DNA of 64,000 bases, from assembly GCF_003991135.1 (NCBI RefSeq), contig NZ_CP016379.1, positions 1,178,001-1,242,000 on the forward strand, given 5' to 3'. Source of the DNA: Anoxybacter fermentans (GTDB lineage Bacteria > Bacillota > Halanaerobiia > DY22613). The position numbers were made by a program, and so were the translations under genes. Under the pieces are notes generated by a model. It searched no databases. It worked only from the letters and a program-made list of their open reading frames with translations, and was not told the origin of the DNA. Below are positions 24,447 to 32,922 of the stretch, one piece after another; positions within the stretch are counted from its first letter, which is position 1; the number at the start of each line of letters is the position of its first letter.

Positions 24447-24956
24447 TTATAATTGTTTTTGCTTCATTCTCCTAATTTCTTTAATTCTCTGGATCATCCT
24501 CTCTTGTACATTAGGTGGTACCAGACCGCGAATACATCCTCCAAATAAAGCAGCTTCTTTAACTACACTAGAACTTAAAAATGCATGTTCATTACTGCTC
24601 ATTAAAATCAGGGTCTCTATATTAGGGTCCAATTTTTTATTCATAGATGCCTTCTGAAACTCACCTTCAAAATCGGAAACAGCCCGAATTCCTCTGATAA
24701 TTATACGGGCATTTTTTTGTTTAGCATAATCAACTAATAAGCCATCAAAACTATCTACTGAGACATTTTTAAATTTTTTTGTAGCTTCTTTTAACATTTC
24801 TACCCGTTCTTCCATGGTAAACATAGGCTCTTTAAAAGGGTTACAAAAGACAGCCACAATTATATGTTCAAAAATTTTGCTACTCCGTTCAATTATATCC
24901 AGATGACCATTAGTTACAGGATCAAAACTTCCAGGATAGATTGCAATTTGTTTCAT
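24447..24956 (-). CDS. coaD: Phosphopantetheine adenylyltransferase
   Basis: This 169-residue enzyme transfers AMP from ATP to 4'-phosphopantetheine, the penultimate step of coenzyme A synthesis. The nucleotidyltransferase signature YPGSFDPVTNGHLDI is at residues 7-21. The C-terminal NEHAFLSSSVVKEAALFGG contains the SSS.VKE motif. Length is normal. It follows rsmD with a 15-bp gap, the usual Firmicute pairing, and ends at a strong terminator. Confidence 0.96.
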   Translation of the reverse strand: MKQIAIYPGSFDPVTNGHLDIIERSSKIFEHIIVAVFCNPFKEPMFTMEERVEMLKEATKKFKNVSVDSFDGLLVDYAKQKNARIIIRGIRAVSDFEGEFQKASMNKKLDPNIETLILMSSNEHAFLSSSVVKEAALFGGCIRGLVPPNVQERMIQRIKEIRRMKQKQL

Positions 24957-24971
24957 TATTGCCTCTCCTCT

Positions 24972-25514
24972 CTAAATTTTTACCCCGATAAAAGTTAACC
25001 CGATATTCCCATATGATTTGTATTTTAACAACTTAAAATGATCGGGAAGTTTAGGTGGTAATTCGGTATTATGTTCACAAACAATGATTCCATCTTTTTG
25101 AATTAAATTTTTCTCGTAGATAATCTTCAAAGTCTTCTCATACAACCCTGCTTCATATGGCGGATCAAGATAGATAATATCAAAAGAATTGTTCAATTTG
25201 GGAAGAACTTTTAAAACATCTCCACAAATCACCTCAGCCCGGTCATTGAATCGGGTTAAAGTCAAATTTTCTTTAATAATCTTTAAATGTTTAGGATTCA
25301 GTTCTATAAAAACTGCCTTCTTAGCTCCTCTACTTATAGCTTCAATACCAATTCCGCCAAACCCTGCAAAAAGATCTAAAAAATTTGCGTCAATAACATA
25401 ATTTCCAAGAATGCTGAAAAGAGCTTCTTTAACCCGGTCTGTCGTAGGCCTGGCTTTTAGACCTTTTCCACTTTTAAGTTTTCTACCTCGGGCCTCACCA
25501 GCAATAACCCGCAT
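24972..25514 (-). CDS. rsmD: 16S rRNA (guanine-N2)-methyltransferase
   Basis: This 180-residue SAM-dependent methyltransferase modifies G966 of 16S rRNA in the small ribosomal subunit. It starts MRVIAGEARGRKL, has the SAM-binding FLDLFAGFGGIGIEAISRGA (about residues 42-61) and the catalytic DPPY at about residue 117. It is cotranscribed with coaD. The assignment is firm by motif and by context. Confidence 0.95.
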   Translation of the reverse strand: MRVIAGEARGRKLKSGKGLKARPTTDRVKEALFSILGNYVIDANFLDLFAGFGGIGIEAISRGAKKAVFIELNPKHLKIIKENLTLTRFNDRAEVICGDVLKVLPKLNNSFDIIYLDPPYEAGLYEKTLKIIYEKNLIQKDGIIVCEHNTELPPKLPDHFKLLKYKSYGNIGLTFIGVKI

Positions 25515-25636
25515 AAAAATACCTCCTTAAAAATCACCGAAAAACGCATATTCTAATGAAGAAAAGGATAAACTAAAATCACAGAATAATTGAAAGTCCT
25601 CCCCATTAACTCTTCCTCCGATTCTCCTCTCTCTTA

Positions 25637-25668
25637 GAAATTGGTGATGCAATCCATCACCAATTTTT
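25637..25668. other. Hairpin between rsmD and repeat copy 6
   Basis: AATTGGTGATG and CATCACCAATT make a perfect 11-bp stem with a short loop. The U tract is on the plus-strand side, although no plus-strand gene ends here. On the minus strand, downstream of recG and the repeat, it is only weakly terminator-like. It may act as a boundary for either strand. Confidence 0.5.
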
Positions 25669-25684
25669 ATTTTTTTAAGATTTT

Positions 25685-25856
25685 ACTGCAAAAAGCTAAT
25701 TTTGAGCGCCATAGAAATTTTTCGTTAAATCATCTTAGTGAGATTGAAAAGAATGGCCTCATATGAGAATGTGATGAACTAATCGAAATTACTGAAATCG
25801 AACTTTAGATGGTTCGAAAAATTTCTTTATGAAGCGAAAAATTAGCTTTTTGCAGT
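25685..25856 (+). repeat. Near-palindromic repeat, copy 6, internal deletion
   Basis: Both ends are intact (ACTGCAAAAAGCTAATTTT and its complement). The centre is shortened to about 172 bp: the CTAATCAAGGG hairpin is reduced to CTAATCGAAATTACTG and the GTCGAAATAAGG arm is replaced by GAAAAGAATGG. It ends 8 bases from the recG stop codon. Confidence 0.88.
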
Positions 25857-25864
25857 TTAATCAT

Positions 25865-28243
25865 TTAAACAAAACTCCCCTTAAATCGCATTTTTAAGAC
25901 AACTTTTAGAAGATCAGAATTTATAAAATCTGGAGACTTATCTAATAAATCTTTAACCTCTCTTCTTACCTGTTCTAATACCTGCCAATCCCTTATAAGA
26001 TTAGCTATTTTAAATTCAGGAAGACCATGCTGGCGAGTACCAAAAAATTCTCCTGGCCCGCGGATTGCAAGATCCTCTTCCGCAATTTTAAAGCCATCAT
26101 TAGTCTCAACCATAGCTTTAAGCCGCCGCTCTCCTTCAGGTGTAGTAGCTTCACCTATCAATATACAATATGATTGAGCATGTCCACGTCCTACCCGTCC
26201 TCTCAACTGATGGAGTTGGGCCAGTCCAAAACGCTGAGCATCTTCGATAATCATAATACTGGCATTAGGAACATCTACTCCAACTTCTATAACAGTTGTA
26301 GCAACCAAAATATCCACTTTACCATCACGAAAATCCCTCATAATTTTGTCTCGCTCATCCCTGGGGGTTTGACCGGTTAAAAGAGCCACACGATAATCAT
26401 AGAATACCTCGTTAGATAAATATTCAGCCATCCTGATTGCGGATTCTACTTCTATTACATCAGAATCTTCGATCAGGGGACAAACAACATAAGCCTGTCG
26501 GCCTTGATTTAACTGCTCTTTTACGAAAGAATAAATTTTATCTCTTGCTTCTGGCCCGCGTTGTAAAGTGATAACAGGTTTTCTACCTGGTGGAAGTTCA
26601 TCTATCACAGATAAATCCAGATCTCCATAGATCGTTAAAGCCAGAGAACGTGGAATTGGAGTAGCAGTCATAACCAGTACATGTGGATGTAAACCTTTTT
26701 TTCGTAAAAGATCTCGCTGATGCACTCCGAACCGGTGTTGTTCATCAATAACAACTACTCCCAATTTATGAAATTGTACCTCTTCTTGAATCAACGCATG
26801 GGTACCGATTAAAAGATCAATTTTTCCATCTTTCAGTTCTTTAAGAATCCTTTCCTTACTTTTTTTCTTCATACTTCCCGTAAGTAATTCAATTCTGATC
26901 TTCAGTACATCAAACCATTCTTTAAGGGAGAGATAGTGTTGCTCTGCCAAAATTTCTGTTGGAGCCATCAGAGCACCCTGTAATCCATTTTCTATTCCTT
27001 TTATCAGAGTTAATGCTGCAATCACAGTCTTACCTGAACCTACATCACCTTGAAGTAGGCGGTACATAGGTTTATCCCGTTGCAAATCTTTAGATATCTC
27101 TTCCCAGACCCGTTTCTGGGCATTAGTTAAAGTAAAAGGTAGAGAGTTTAAGAAATCTTTAACAAGTTTTTGATCTTCTTTACAAGCATATCCTCTTTTA
27201 TCTGATTGAATGATTTTTCTCTTAACTAATATCCCCATCTGTAAAAGAAAGAAATCTTCAAAGATTAAACGCCTTTTAGCCTCTTCTAAAAGAGACCTAT
27301 TTTCTGGAAAATGAATAGATTTAAGTGCCAGATCTATCGGCATTAGTCCAAACTTTTCACGAAAAAAATCGGGAATTAAATCTGGCATATAATGCAAATA
27401 TCCATCAATAGCCTTTTTGATCATTTCCCTGATTTTTTTTTGGGTCAGTCCTTCTGTCAAAGGATAGATGGGAACAATTCTTTTTGTATGAACATGTTCC
27501 TCAGATTTAAGGTTTTCATAAACCGGATTATTCAATTCAATCTTCCGATAGCGATAATAGTTTTTTAAATTCACTTTACCGCTAAAGATTACTTTATCAC
27601 CGTTTTTAAATTGATTTTTGATATAAGGTTGATTAAACCAGACACCAAAAGCTAGACCTGTACCATCATGAATGGCCACTTTGATAATTTTCATTCCGCG
27701 TTTGGGTCTGAGTTCTTGAATAGCCACAACTTCTCCCTTAATAGTAACTTCACCTTCTAGATTTTTGAGTTCTGCAATTGGTATAATCTCTGAACGGTCA
27801 GAATATTCCCGGGGTATATAATAAAGGAGGTCCATAATATTTTCCACACCCAAACGCTTTAAAATCTGTGCGCGTTTTGGGCCAATACCTTTCACATATT
27901 GTACAGATCCAGCCAGAACTTCCAGATTTTTTTTAATGTCCAATTGCTCTTTGGTTTTAGGTACTGGTTGATTCATTTTTTTAATACCCTGATCCAATTC
28001 TTTAATCAAAGGAATAGCTTGACGTATAATCTTTTGCCTCTCTTCTGGCAAAACTTTTCTATAATCTTTAAAAAGATTCCAAAGCTGGCTAACAGTCATA
28101 AGGAGGTCAGGAGAAGATCCTTTCAGTTTTTCTTTCAATAAATCCAGATGTTTTATGACATATTTATCAAATCCGCCAAAAACAGCAGTATTTAAAAAAC
28201 CGGCTCTAATTTCAGCTTTAAAAGGACGTTTTAATTTTTCCAT
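25865..28243 (-). CDS. recG: ATP-dependent DNA helicase RecG
   Basis: This 792-residue helicase remodels stalled forks and Holliday junctions. An N-terminal extension of about 100 residues precedes the usual wedge/OB region (VKGIGPKRAQILKRLGVENI at about 115-134), as in Thermotoga RecG. The motor has Walker A LLQGDVGSGKT (about 400) and DEQH in VVIDEQHRFG, followed by ATPIPRSLALTIYGDLD and a C-terminal RGRVGRG. The start is ATG 28243, 5 bases after GGAGG; an in-frame ATG 12 bases upstream overlaps that site. It is in the conserved Firmicute order with yloV and yloU. Confidence 0.96.
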   Translation of the reverse strand: MEKLKRPFKAEIRAGFLNTAVFGGFDKYVIKHLDLLKEKLKGSSPDLLMTVSQLWNLFKDYRKVLPEERQKIIRQAIPLIKELDQGIKKMNQPVPKTKEQLDIKKNLEVLAGSVQYVKGIGPKRAQILKRLGVENIMDLLYYIPREYSDRSEIIPIAELKNLEGEVTIKGEVVAIQELRPKRGMKIIKVAIHDGTGLAFGVWFNQPYIKNQFKNGDKVIFSGKVNLKNYYRYRKIELNNPVYENLKSEEHVHTKRIVPIYPLTEGLTQKKIREMIKKAIDGYLHYMPDLIPDFFREKFGLMPIDLALKSIHFPENRSLLEEAKRRLIFEDFFLLQMGILVKRKIIQSDKRGYACKEDQKLVKDFLNSLPFTLTNAQKRVWEEISKDLQRDKPMYRLLQGDVGSGKTVIAALTLIKGIENGLQGALMAPTEILAEQHYLSLKEWFDVLKIRIELLTGSMKKKSKERILKELKDGKIDLLIGTHALIQEEVQFHKLGVVVIDEQHRFGVHQRDLLRKKGLHPHVLVMTATPIPRSLALTIYGDLDLSVIDELPPGRKPVITLQRGPEARDKIYSFVKEQLNQGRQAYVVCPLIEDSDVIEVESAIRMAEYLSNEVFYDYRVALLTGQTPRDERDKIMRDFRDGKVDILVATTVIEVGVDVPNASIMIIEDAQRFGLAQLHQLRGRVGRGHAQSYCILIGEATTPEGERRLKAMVETNDGFKIAEEDLAIRGPGEFFGTRQHGLPEFKIANLIRDWQVLEQVRREVKDLLDKSPDFINSDLLKVVLKMRFKGSFV

Positions 28244-28287
28244 AATCTCCTCCATTTATTAAACCCCCTTTTTTTATGCCAGCTTCA

Positions 28288-28328
28288 CAAAAAAGACATA
28301 TGCCTATACTTTATCTGACATATGTCTT
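28288..28328 (-). terminator. Terminator of the yloU-yloV operon
   Basis: AAGACATATG (28293-28302) pairs with CATATGTCTT (28319-28328). On the minus strand the stem is followed by UUUUUGUG. It lies 23 bases past the yloV stop and 45 bases upstream of the recG start. Confidence 0.75.
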
Positions 28329-28350
28329 AAATTTAAAAATATTTTCTAAT

Positions 28351-29991
28351 CTATTCAACAGAGAAGATATAATCATAAAGCGGTTGACCTCCATAATATA
28401 ATTCTATATCTTGATTCTTAAAACGTTCTTCGATCTTTTTCCGCAATTTTTCAGCCTGATCTTCAGATACATTTGAACCGTAATAAATAGTGATTAAAAA
28501 ATCATCTTCATCTATCATCTTATCTAACAATTCCAGTGAAACTTTTTCACAGTCCTTATCAACAACCTGAATATCTCCATTATAAAGCCCCAGACAATCT
28601 CTCTCTTTAATATCAAATGAATTTACTTTTGAATCCCGAACAGCATAAGTAATTTCCCCAGTTTTAACCTCTTCAAGGCCTTGAATCATTGCTTTAGCAA
28701 TTTCAGAGAAATTTAATTCTGGATCTATTTTCATTAAAGAACCTATTCCCTGTGGTATAGAACGGGTTGGAACTACAATTATTTCTTTTTTACTGATGTT
28801 TTTTACCTGTTCGGCAGCAAATATGATATTTTTGTTATTTGGTAAAATAATTACATGATCAGAGTTAACACGTTCAACAGCCTCTACCAGATCCTGAGTA
28901 CTGGGATTCATAGATTGGCCGCCTCTAACTACCTCATCTACTCCCAGGCTTTCAAAAATTTCTTTAAAACCTTCTCCAGCTACCACAGCTACAATTCCAA
29001 AAGGCTTCTTAGATAGAGATTGCTTCTCATCTCGTTCTTGACTTTGTTCAACCATATTTTCAATTTTTATTTTATTCAGTGGACCATATTTTAAAGCATA
29101 CTCTAAAACAAGACCGGGATTATTTGTATGAACATGAACTTTAGTAATTCCCTTTGATCCAACTACCAGAAGAGAATCCCCATAATTTTCTAGATGTTCT
29201 CGAACCTTATCTAATGGAACATTTTCAGACATAATGATAAACTCAGTGCAATATTGATATTTAATTTCTTTATCAGAAGTTTTCTTTGCATCATAAACAG
29301 GCTCCTTAACTTTTTGTCCTTCGTAAACTTTCAGCTCACCCTCAACTGGTTGGCCTTTTAAAACCCTGAGAGCACCTTCTAATAAAAAAATATATCCCTG
29401 TCCACCTGCATCAACTACCTTGGCTTCTTTCAAAACCGGCAGCATCTCAGGTGTTTTCTTTAAAGCCTTGCGCCCTTCCTCAATAGCAGCATCAAGTACC
29501 TCAATAATATCATCAGATTTTTTGGCCTTCTCTACAGCCCCATCACCAACAAAACGGGCAACAGTTAAAATCGTCCCTTCAACAGGCTTCATAACTGCTT
29601 TATATGCCATTTCATAAGCACACTTTAAAGCATTTGCCAGATCTGCAGCACTCATTACATTTTTATTTTTAAGCCCATGGGCTATACCGCGAAATAACTG
29701 GGATAAAATAACCCCGGAATTTCCCCGGGCCCCCATTAAAGCTCCTTGCTGTAAAGCTTCAGCAATGTCACAAACCCTTTCAGATTCAGAATTTTGGATT
29801 TCCCGTGCCGCATTTAAGACTGTCAAATACATATTAGTACCGGTATCACCATCAGGTACAGGAAATACGTTTAATGAGTCAACATAATCTTTATGTTCAT
29901 TTAGCCAGCAGGTAGCAGCTAAAATCATTTTTTTAAATTCTCTAGAACCAATCTGTTTTAATGATTGATTTGATGTATTAGTATGCAGCAC
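28351..29991 (-). CDS. DAK2-domain protein, YloV/FakA-like fatty acid kinase
   Basis: This 546-residue protein has an N-terminal DAK2 (DhaL-like) kinase domain with VFPVPDGDTGTNMYLT (about residues 43-58) and GARGNSGVILSQLF (about 92-105). A middle region follows, then a C-terminal DegV-like half. FakA phosphorylates fatty acids bound to FakB proteins, feeding exogenous fatty acids into phospholipids. The start appears to be GTG 29991 inside the end of yloU, a 14-bp overlap indicating translational coupling. The name yloV is the Bacillus subtilis equivalent. Confidence 0.9.
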   Translation of the reverse strand: MLHTNTSNQSLKQIGSREFKKMILAATCWLNEHKDYVDSLNVFPVPDGDTGTNMYLTVLNAAREIQNSESERVCDIAEALQQGALMGARGNSGVILSQLFRGIAHGLKNKNVMSAADLANALKCAYEMAYKAVMKPVEGTILTVARFVGDGAVEKAKKSDDIIEVLDAAIEEGRKALKKTPEMLPVLKEAKVVDAGGQGYIFLLEGALRVLKGQPVEGELKVYEGQKVKEPVYDAKKTSDKEIKYQYCTEFIIMSENVPLDKVREHLENYGDSLLVVGSKGITKVHVHTNNPGLVLEYALKYGPLNKIKIENMVEQSQERDEKQSLSKKPFGIVAVVAGEGFKEIFESLGVDEVVRGGQSMNPSTQDLVEAVERVNSDHVIILPNNKNIIFAAEQVKNISKKEIIVVPTRSIPQGIGSLMKIDPELNFSEIAKAMIQGLEEVKTGEITYAVRDSKVNSFDIKERDCLGLYNGDIQVVDKDCEKVSLELLDKMIDEDDFLITIYYGSNVSEDQAEKLRKKIEERFKNQDIELYYGGQPLYDYIFSVE

Positions 29992-30340
29992 CTATTCTCA
30001 CTCCCTGAACATTAATATTTATTTTTGAAGGTTTGATTCCAGTCATTTTTTCTACGGTATATTTTACTTTATTTATAACATTATTAGCAACTTCAGTAAT
30101 ATTGATCCCGTATTCAACAATAATAAAAAGGTCTATAATTACCTCATTCCCATCGATTCTAACAGTAACTCCTTTAGTCAGATTTTCACGCCCAAGAAGT
30201 TCTGCTAATCCATCCTGAACTTTTTGTGAAGCCATACCTACTAGACCATAACATTCCATAGCAGCAAGACCTGCTATAACAGCAATGACTTCACGTGAAA
30301 TACTAATCTTCCCGTAATTATTACTTAATTCATGCCCCAT
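29978..30340 (-). CDS. Asp23/Gls24-family protein, YloU-like
   Basis: This 120-residue Asp23-family protein has the conserved ISREVIAVIAGLAAMECYG at about residues 13-31 and a GVTVRIDGNEVIIDLFIIVEYG core. Such proteins sit at the cytoplasmic membrane or interact with envelope-associated factors. It is paired with a FakA-like protein throughout Firmicutes. It is the first gene of the minus-strand yloU-yloV-recG set and is divergent from rpmB. Confidence 0.9.
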   Translation of the reverse strand: MGHELSNNYGKISISREVIAVIAGLAAMECYGLVGMASQKVQDGLAELLGRENLTKGVTVRIDGNEVIIDLFIIVEYGINITEVANNVINKVKYTVEKMTGIKPSKININVQGVRIGAAY

Positions 30341-30495
30341 TACATACCCTCCTTAATCATTAAAGCTAATCTAACTTTAAAATATTCAAACCAAACGAAA
30401 TTTATTAATCCAGTTTTTCTCCCCAGGCCCTTACAATAATTCAACACTTTTTTCTTAAAATCCTTCTTCTTTTTTTATGAAAATAGGAAATTCTC

Positions 30496-30524
30496 TTGCA
30501 CGTCCTATCTCTTTATGTTAAAAT
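30496..30524 (+). promoter_or_regulatory. Promoter of rpmB
   Basis: On the plus strand TTGCAC (30496-30501) and TAAAAT (30519-30524) are separated by 17 bases. The rpmB start codon follows 50 bases later. This is a good sigma-A match in the divergent yloU-rpmB gap. Confidence 0.65.
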
Positions 30525-30573
30525 TATAGAGTGAGTTTTATGACGGACTGTGATTTTAAAGGAGGTGTAATAA

Positions 30574-30804
30574 ATGGCTCGTGTATGCGAAATTTGCGGA
30601 AAAAGTCGCGTTAAAGCAAGAACAATTGTTAGGCGCGGTAAAGCTAAGAAAAAAGGTGGGGTTGGTCGGAACATAACCGGAATCTCCCTTAGAACTCAAA
30701 AACCAAATCTGAAAAAGGTAAGAGCTATTGTAAATGGTAGCCCCAAGCGGATTCGTGTATGTACGCAATGCCTTAAATCCGGCCGTGTTGAAAGAGCCAT
30801 TTAA
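30574..30804 (+). CDS. rpmB: 50S ribosomal protein L28
   Basis: This 76-residue ribosomal protein belongs to the zinc-binding type of L28. It has CEICGK at residues 5-10 and CTQC at residues 65-68, which together provide four Cys ligands. A strong AAAGGAGGTG site is 6 bases before ATG 30574. It is the only intact plus-strand gene in the window, opposite to yloU as in Bacillus subtilis. A few extra residues compared with the usual 62-64 lie in the central basic region. Confidence 0.97.
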   Translation: MARVCEICGKSRVKARTIVRRGKAKKKGGVGRNITGISLRTQKPNLKKVRAIVNGSPKRIRVCTQCLKSGRVERAI

Positions 30805-30821
30805 CATTCTTCATTAAAAAT

Positions 30822-30857
30822 AAAAAAAGAACCTTAGCTAACAAGGTTCTTTTTTTG
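30822..30857 (+). terminator. Terminator of rpmB
   Basis: AGAACCTT (30829-30836) pairs with AAGGTTCT (30843-30850), followed by a run of seven T on the plus strand. A-rich sequence on the other side could also let it act on the minus strand. Confidence 0.85.
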
Positions 30858-31052
30858 TTTTACCATTTAGTTCCATCAAATACATTTTAACAAGCACCTG
30901 AAAACATGCTTTTTGTAACTCTTTATAGCTTATGGTAATTGAGATAAATTTCTTATTACCAAATTTTCAACATCTACTCTTATCAATATTTGGTCATTAA
31001 AAATTACAAAAAATCATAAAAAAAGAGTAATCTTTTTCTCTCTTGCAATTTT

Positions 31053-31080
31053 AAAAAAAAGGGAGGTGCATTGCACCTCC
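31053..31080 (-). terminator. Terminator of the FNT channel gene
   Basis: GGAGGTGCA and TGCACCTCC form a compact perfect stem (31062-31080). On the minus strand it is followed by eight U (31053-31060). It lies 13 bases past the FNT stop codon. Confidence 0.85.
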
Positions 31081-31092
31081 GTAAATGTTATT

Positions 31093-31956
31093 TTAAGAAT
31101 TGATATCCAACCCGGTTTCTTCTACTTGAACAGGGGATTCCCGAAGATATATAGCCCAATATAAGGTGCCGACAAAAAAGGCTCCTCCAACAATATTCCC
31201 CAAAAGAACAGGAATAAAGTTCTTTACAACCATACTTGTCCAGGTTAAGGAAGATAGAGCATTCTCTAATCCAGCAGCTTGAACCACCTGGAAATGATCT
31301 TTCAAAAACAGGCCAATAGGTATATAATACATATTTGCTATAACATGTTCAAATCCGCTGGCCACAAAAGCCATAATGATAAAATAACAGACTGCTACTT
31401 TACCAATTATATCTCTAGCTGAAGTCATTGCCCAGACAGCCAGACATACCAGCCAGTTGCACATGATCCCTCTAAAAAAAGCTTCTGTAATGGTCAAATT
31501 TACTTTGGCATTAGCAATCTTTAAAGCAGATGCACCAACCAAATAATGATTGGCCTGCCAGAGATTTGTTTTATACATAACATAAGCTACAAAAATGGAA
31601 CCAATAAAGTTTCCTAAAAAGACCCATCCCCAATTACGAAACATTTTTTTAAGAGTAGTTCTGCCGCTCAAATAAGCCATTATGATCAAATTGTTTCCAG
31701 TAAAAAGACTAGCACCGCAGATTACCACCAATAATAATCCAAGACTAAAAACACTACCAATTAAAAATTTTGTAATTCCATAACCCAGATATTTTGCCAC
31801 ATCATGTCCAACCATTGTTGATGCTTCTGCTGCCATAGCAATAAAAGCTCCTGCCAGAAATGAAGATATTAAAAGTTCAGTTGTTCCTTGATTGGCTTTT
31901 TTTACGCCTCCCTCAACGGTAAGTTTAGCCACTTCCTTTGGAGAATAAAACGCCAT
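31093..31956 (-). CDS. Formate/nitrite transporter (FNT) family channel
   Basis: This 287-residue polytopic protein has the six-helix FNT fold. Recognisable features are the N-terminal helix AFYSPKEVAKLTVEGGVKKA, the FTGNNLIIMAYLSGR segment near residue 88, and the central MCNWLVCLAVWAMTSARDI at about 166-184. VASGFEHVIANMY near 205 carries the conserved His of the pore. In a fermentative anaerobe the likely substrate is formate, but nitrite or hydrosulfide are possible because subfamilies are hard to separate. It is a single-gene unit with its own promoter and terminator. Confidence 0.92.
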   Translation of the reverse strand: MAFYSPKEVAKLTVEGGVKKANQGTTELLISSFLAGAFIAMAAEASTMVGHDVAKYLGYGITKFLIGSVFSLGLLLVVICGASLFTGNNLIIMAYLSGRTTLKKMFRNWGWVFLGNFIGSIFVAYVMYKTNLWQANHYLVGASALKIANAKVNLTITEAFFRGIMCNWLVCLAVWAMTSARDIIGKVAVCYFIIMAFVASGFEHVIANMYYIPIGLFLKDHFQVVQAAGLENALSSLTWTSMVVKNFIPVLLGNIVGGAFFVGTLYWAIYLRESPVQVEETGLDINS

Positions 31957-32006
31957 TAGACTTTCCCCCTTTAATAAAGTATTAATTTTCGCAATCTTCT
32001 GTTTTT

Positions 32007-32035
32007 ATAGTACAGTGATTGATCAATAATGTCAA
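32007..32035 (-). promoter_or_regulatory. Promoter of the FNT channel gene
   Basis: A perfect TTGACA (32030-32035) is 17 bases from TACTAT (32007-32012) on the minus strand, with the FNT start about 50 bases downstream. The spacer contains the palindrome TTGATCAA, which might bind a CRP/FNR-type regulator; that is speculative. Confidence 0.6.
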
Positions 32036-32058
32036 CAAATTTATTTAGAAATGATTAA

Positions 32059-32250
32059 ACTGCAAAAAGCTAATTTTGAGCGATATAGAAATTTTTCGTT
32101 AAACCATCTTAGTAAGATTGAAAAGAATGGCCTCATCACAGGAGGTGATAAGCTAATCAAGAGTCAGGATGACCCATTGATTAGGGTGCCTTATTTCGAC
32201 TGAAACCGAACTTTAGATGGTTCGAAAAATTTCTTTTGAAGCAGAAAATT
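32059..32250 (+). repeat. Near-palindromic repeat, copy 7, right end lost
   Basis: The left end and most of both arms match the family, with a GAAAAGAATGGCC arm like copy 6 on the left but the full TTATTTCGACTGAAACCGAAC arm on the right. The last about 18 bases (TTAGCTTTTTGCAGT) are missing; the sequence passes from GCAGAAAATT directly into the broken mobA gene. Confidence 0.85.
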
Positions 32251-32745
32251 GGATCAGCAATTAGTAGAATTACTTCTTTTTTAATAACCTTTACTTTAGC
32301 AGCAGAAAAAAAACTTTTAACCTGTAAATCGTTTTCATCAAGCTTTTTAATCTCCATAAAACAATTTCTGCTATAAATTCAAACCAGGGATTCAATCTAC
32401 CCATTATGCTCTGGGACAAGTACATCATTTTTAAAAAACGTAAATAGGCAGGCGTAATAAAATGCATATCACAGCCTATTAAAAAATTATATTGAAACGT
32501 AAAATAACTAAGTCCGATATAAAACCCTCCAAAGGACCTTTGTCCGGAATAACATCTTCTATCAGTTTTACTCCCTTTAAAAAGGAATAGGTTCTTTTAT
32601 CGCTTCCGACAACATAAACACGATCAAAAAATTCTTTTAAAGTTTTAGTTATTCTTTCAATCAATACTTCACTTTCAAATTTAATCAAAGCTTTATTCCT
32701 ACCAAAACGAGAACTTTTTCCACCTGTTAATAAGATGGCATTCAT
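32251..32745 (-). pseudogene. mobA: Broken molybdenum cofactor guanylyltransferase
   Basis: The N-terminus is intact from ATG 32745: MNAILLTGGKSSRFGRNKAL, then VIPDKGPLEGF near residue 70, the GTP-binding signatures of MobA. The reading frame ends at 32479 after 88 residues, whereas MobA has about 190-200. Further minus-strand sequence to 32251 still encodes the C-terminal part in shifted frames (HFITPAYLRFLKN, GRLNPWFEFIAE, VKSFFSAAKVKVIKKE). The segment between the two is deleted. The far end merges with the truncated repeat at 32059-32250. Molybdopterin guanine dinucleotide synthesis from this locus is therefore lost. Confidence 0.75.
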
Positions 32746-32857
32746 TTTTAATCCTTCCTAAATCTGATATTTAAATTCGATTGTTTTAGATTTATTCTTT
32801 TTAATATCCACATACCCTGCCTTTACTAATCCTATTTAATTAAAAAGAGATTTAAAT

Positions 32858-32901
32858 AAAATCCCCTGATAGCTTTCAATGCTGTAAGCATCAGGGGATT
32901 A
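32858..32901 (-). terminator. Terminator of the glycine reductase operon
   Basis: ATCCCCTGAT (32861-32870) pairs with ATCAGGGGAT (32890-32899), enclosing a second small pairing AGC...GCT. On the minus strand it is followed by UUUUAUUUAAA. It lies 22 bases past the grdD stop. Confidence 0.8.
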
Positions 32902-32922
32902 TATTAGAAATAATTGATCTTT

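Noticed and set aside
30556-30807. Minus-strand frame opposite rpmB
   Set aside because: It mirrors the L28 gene exactly; L28 has a promoter, ribosome site and terminator on the plus strand.
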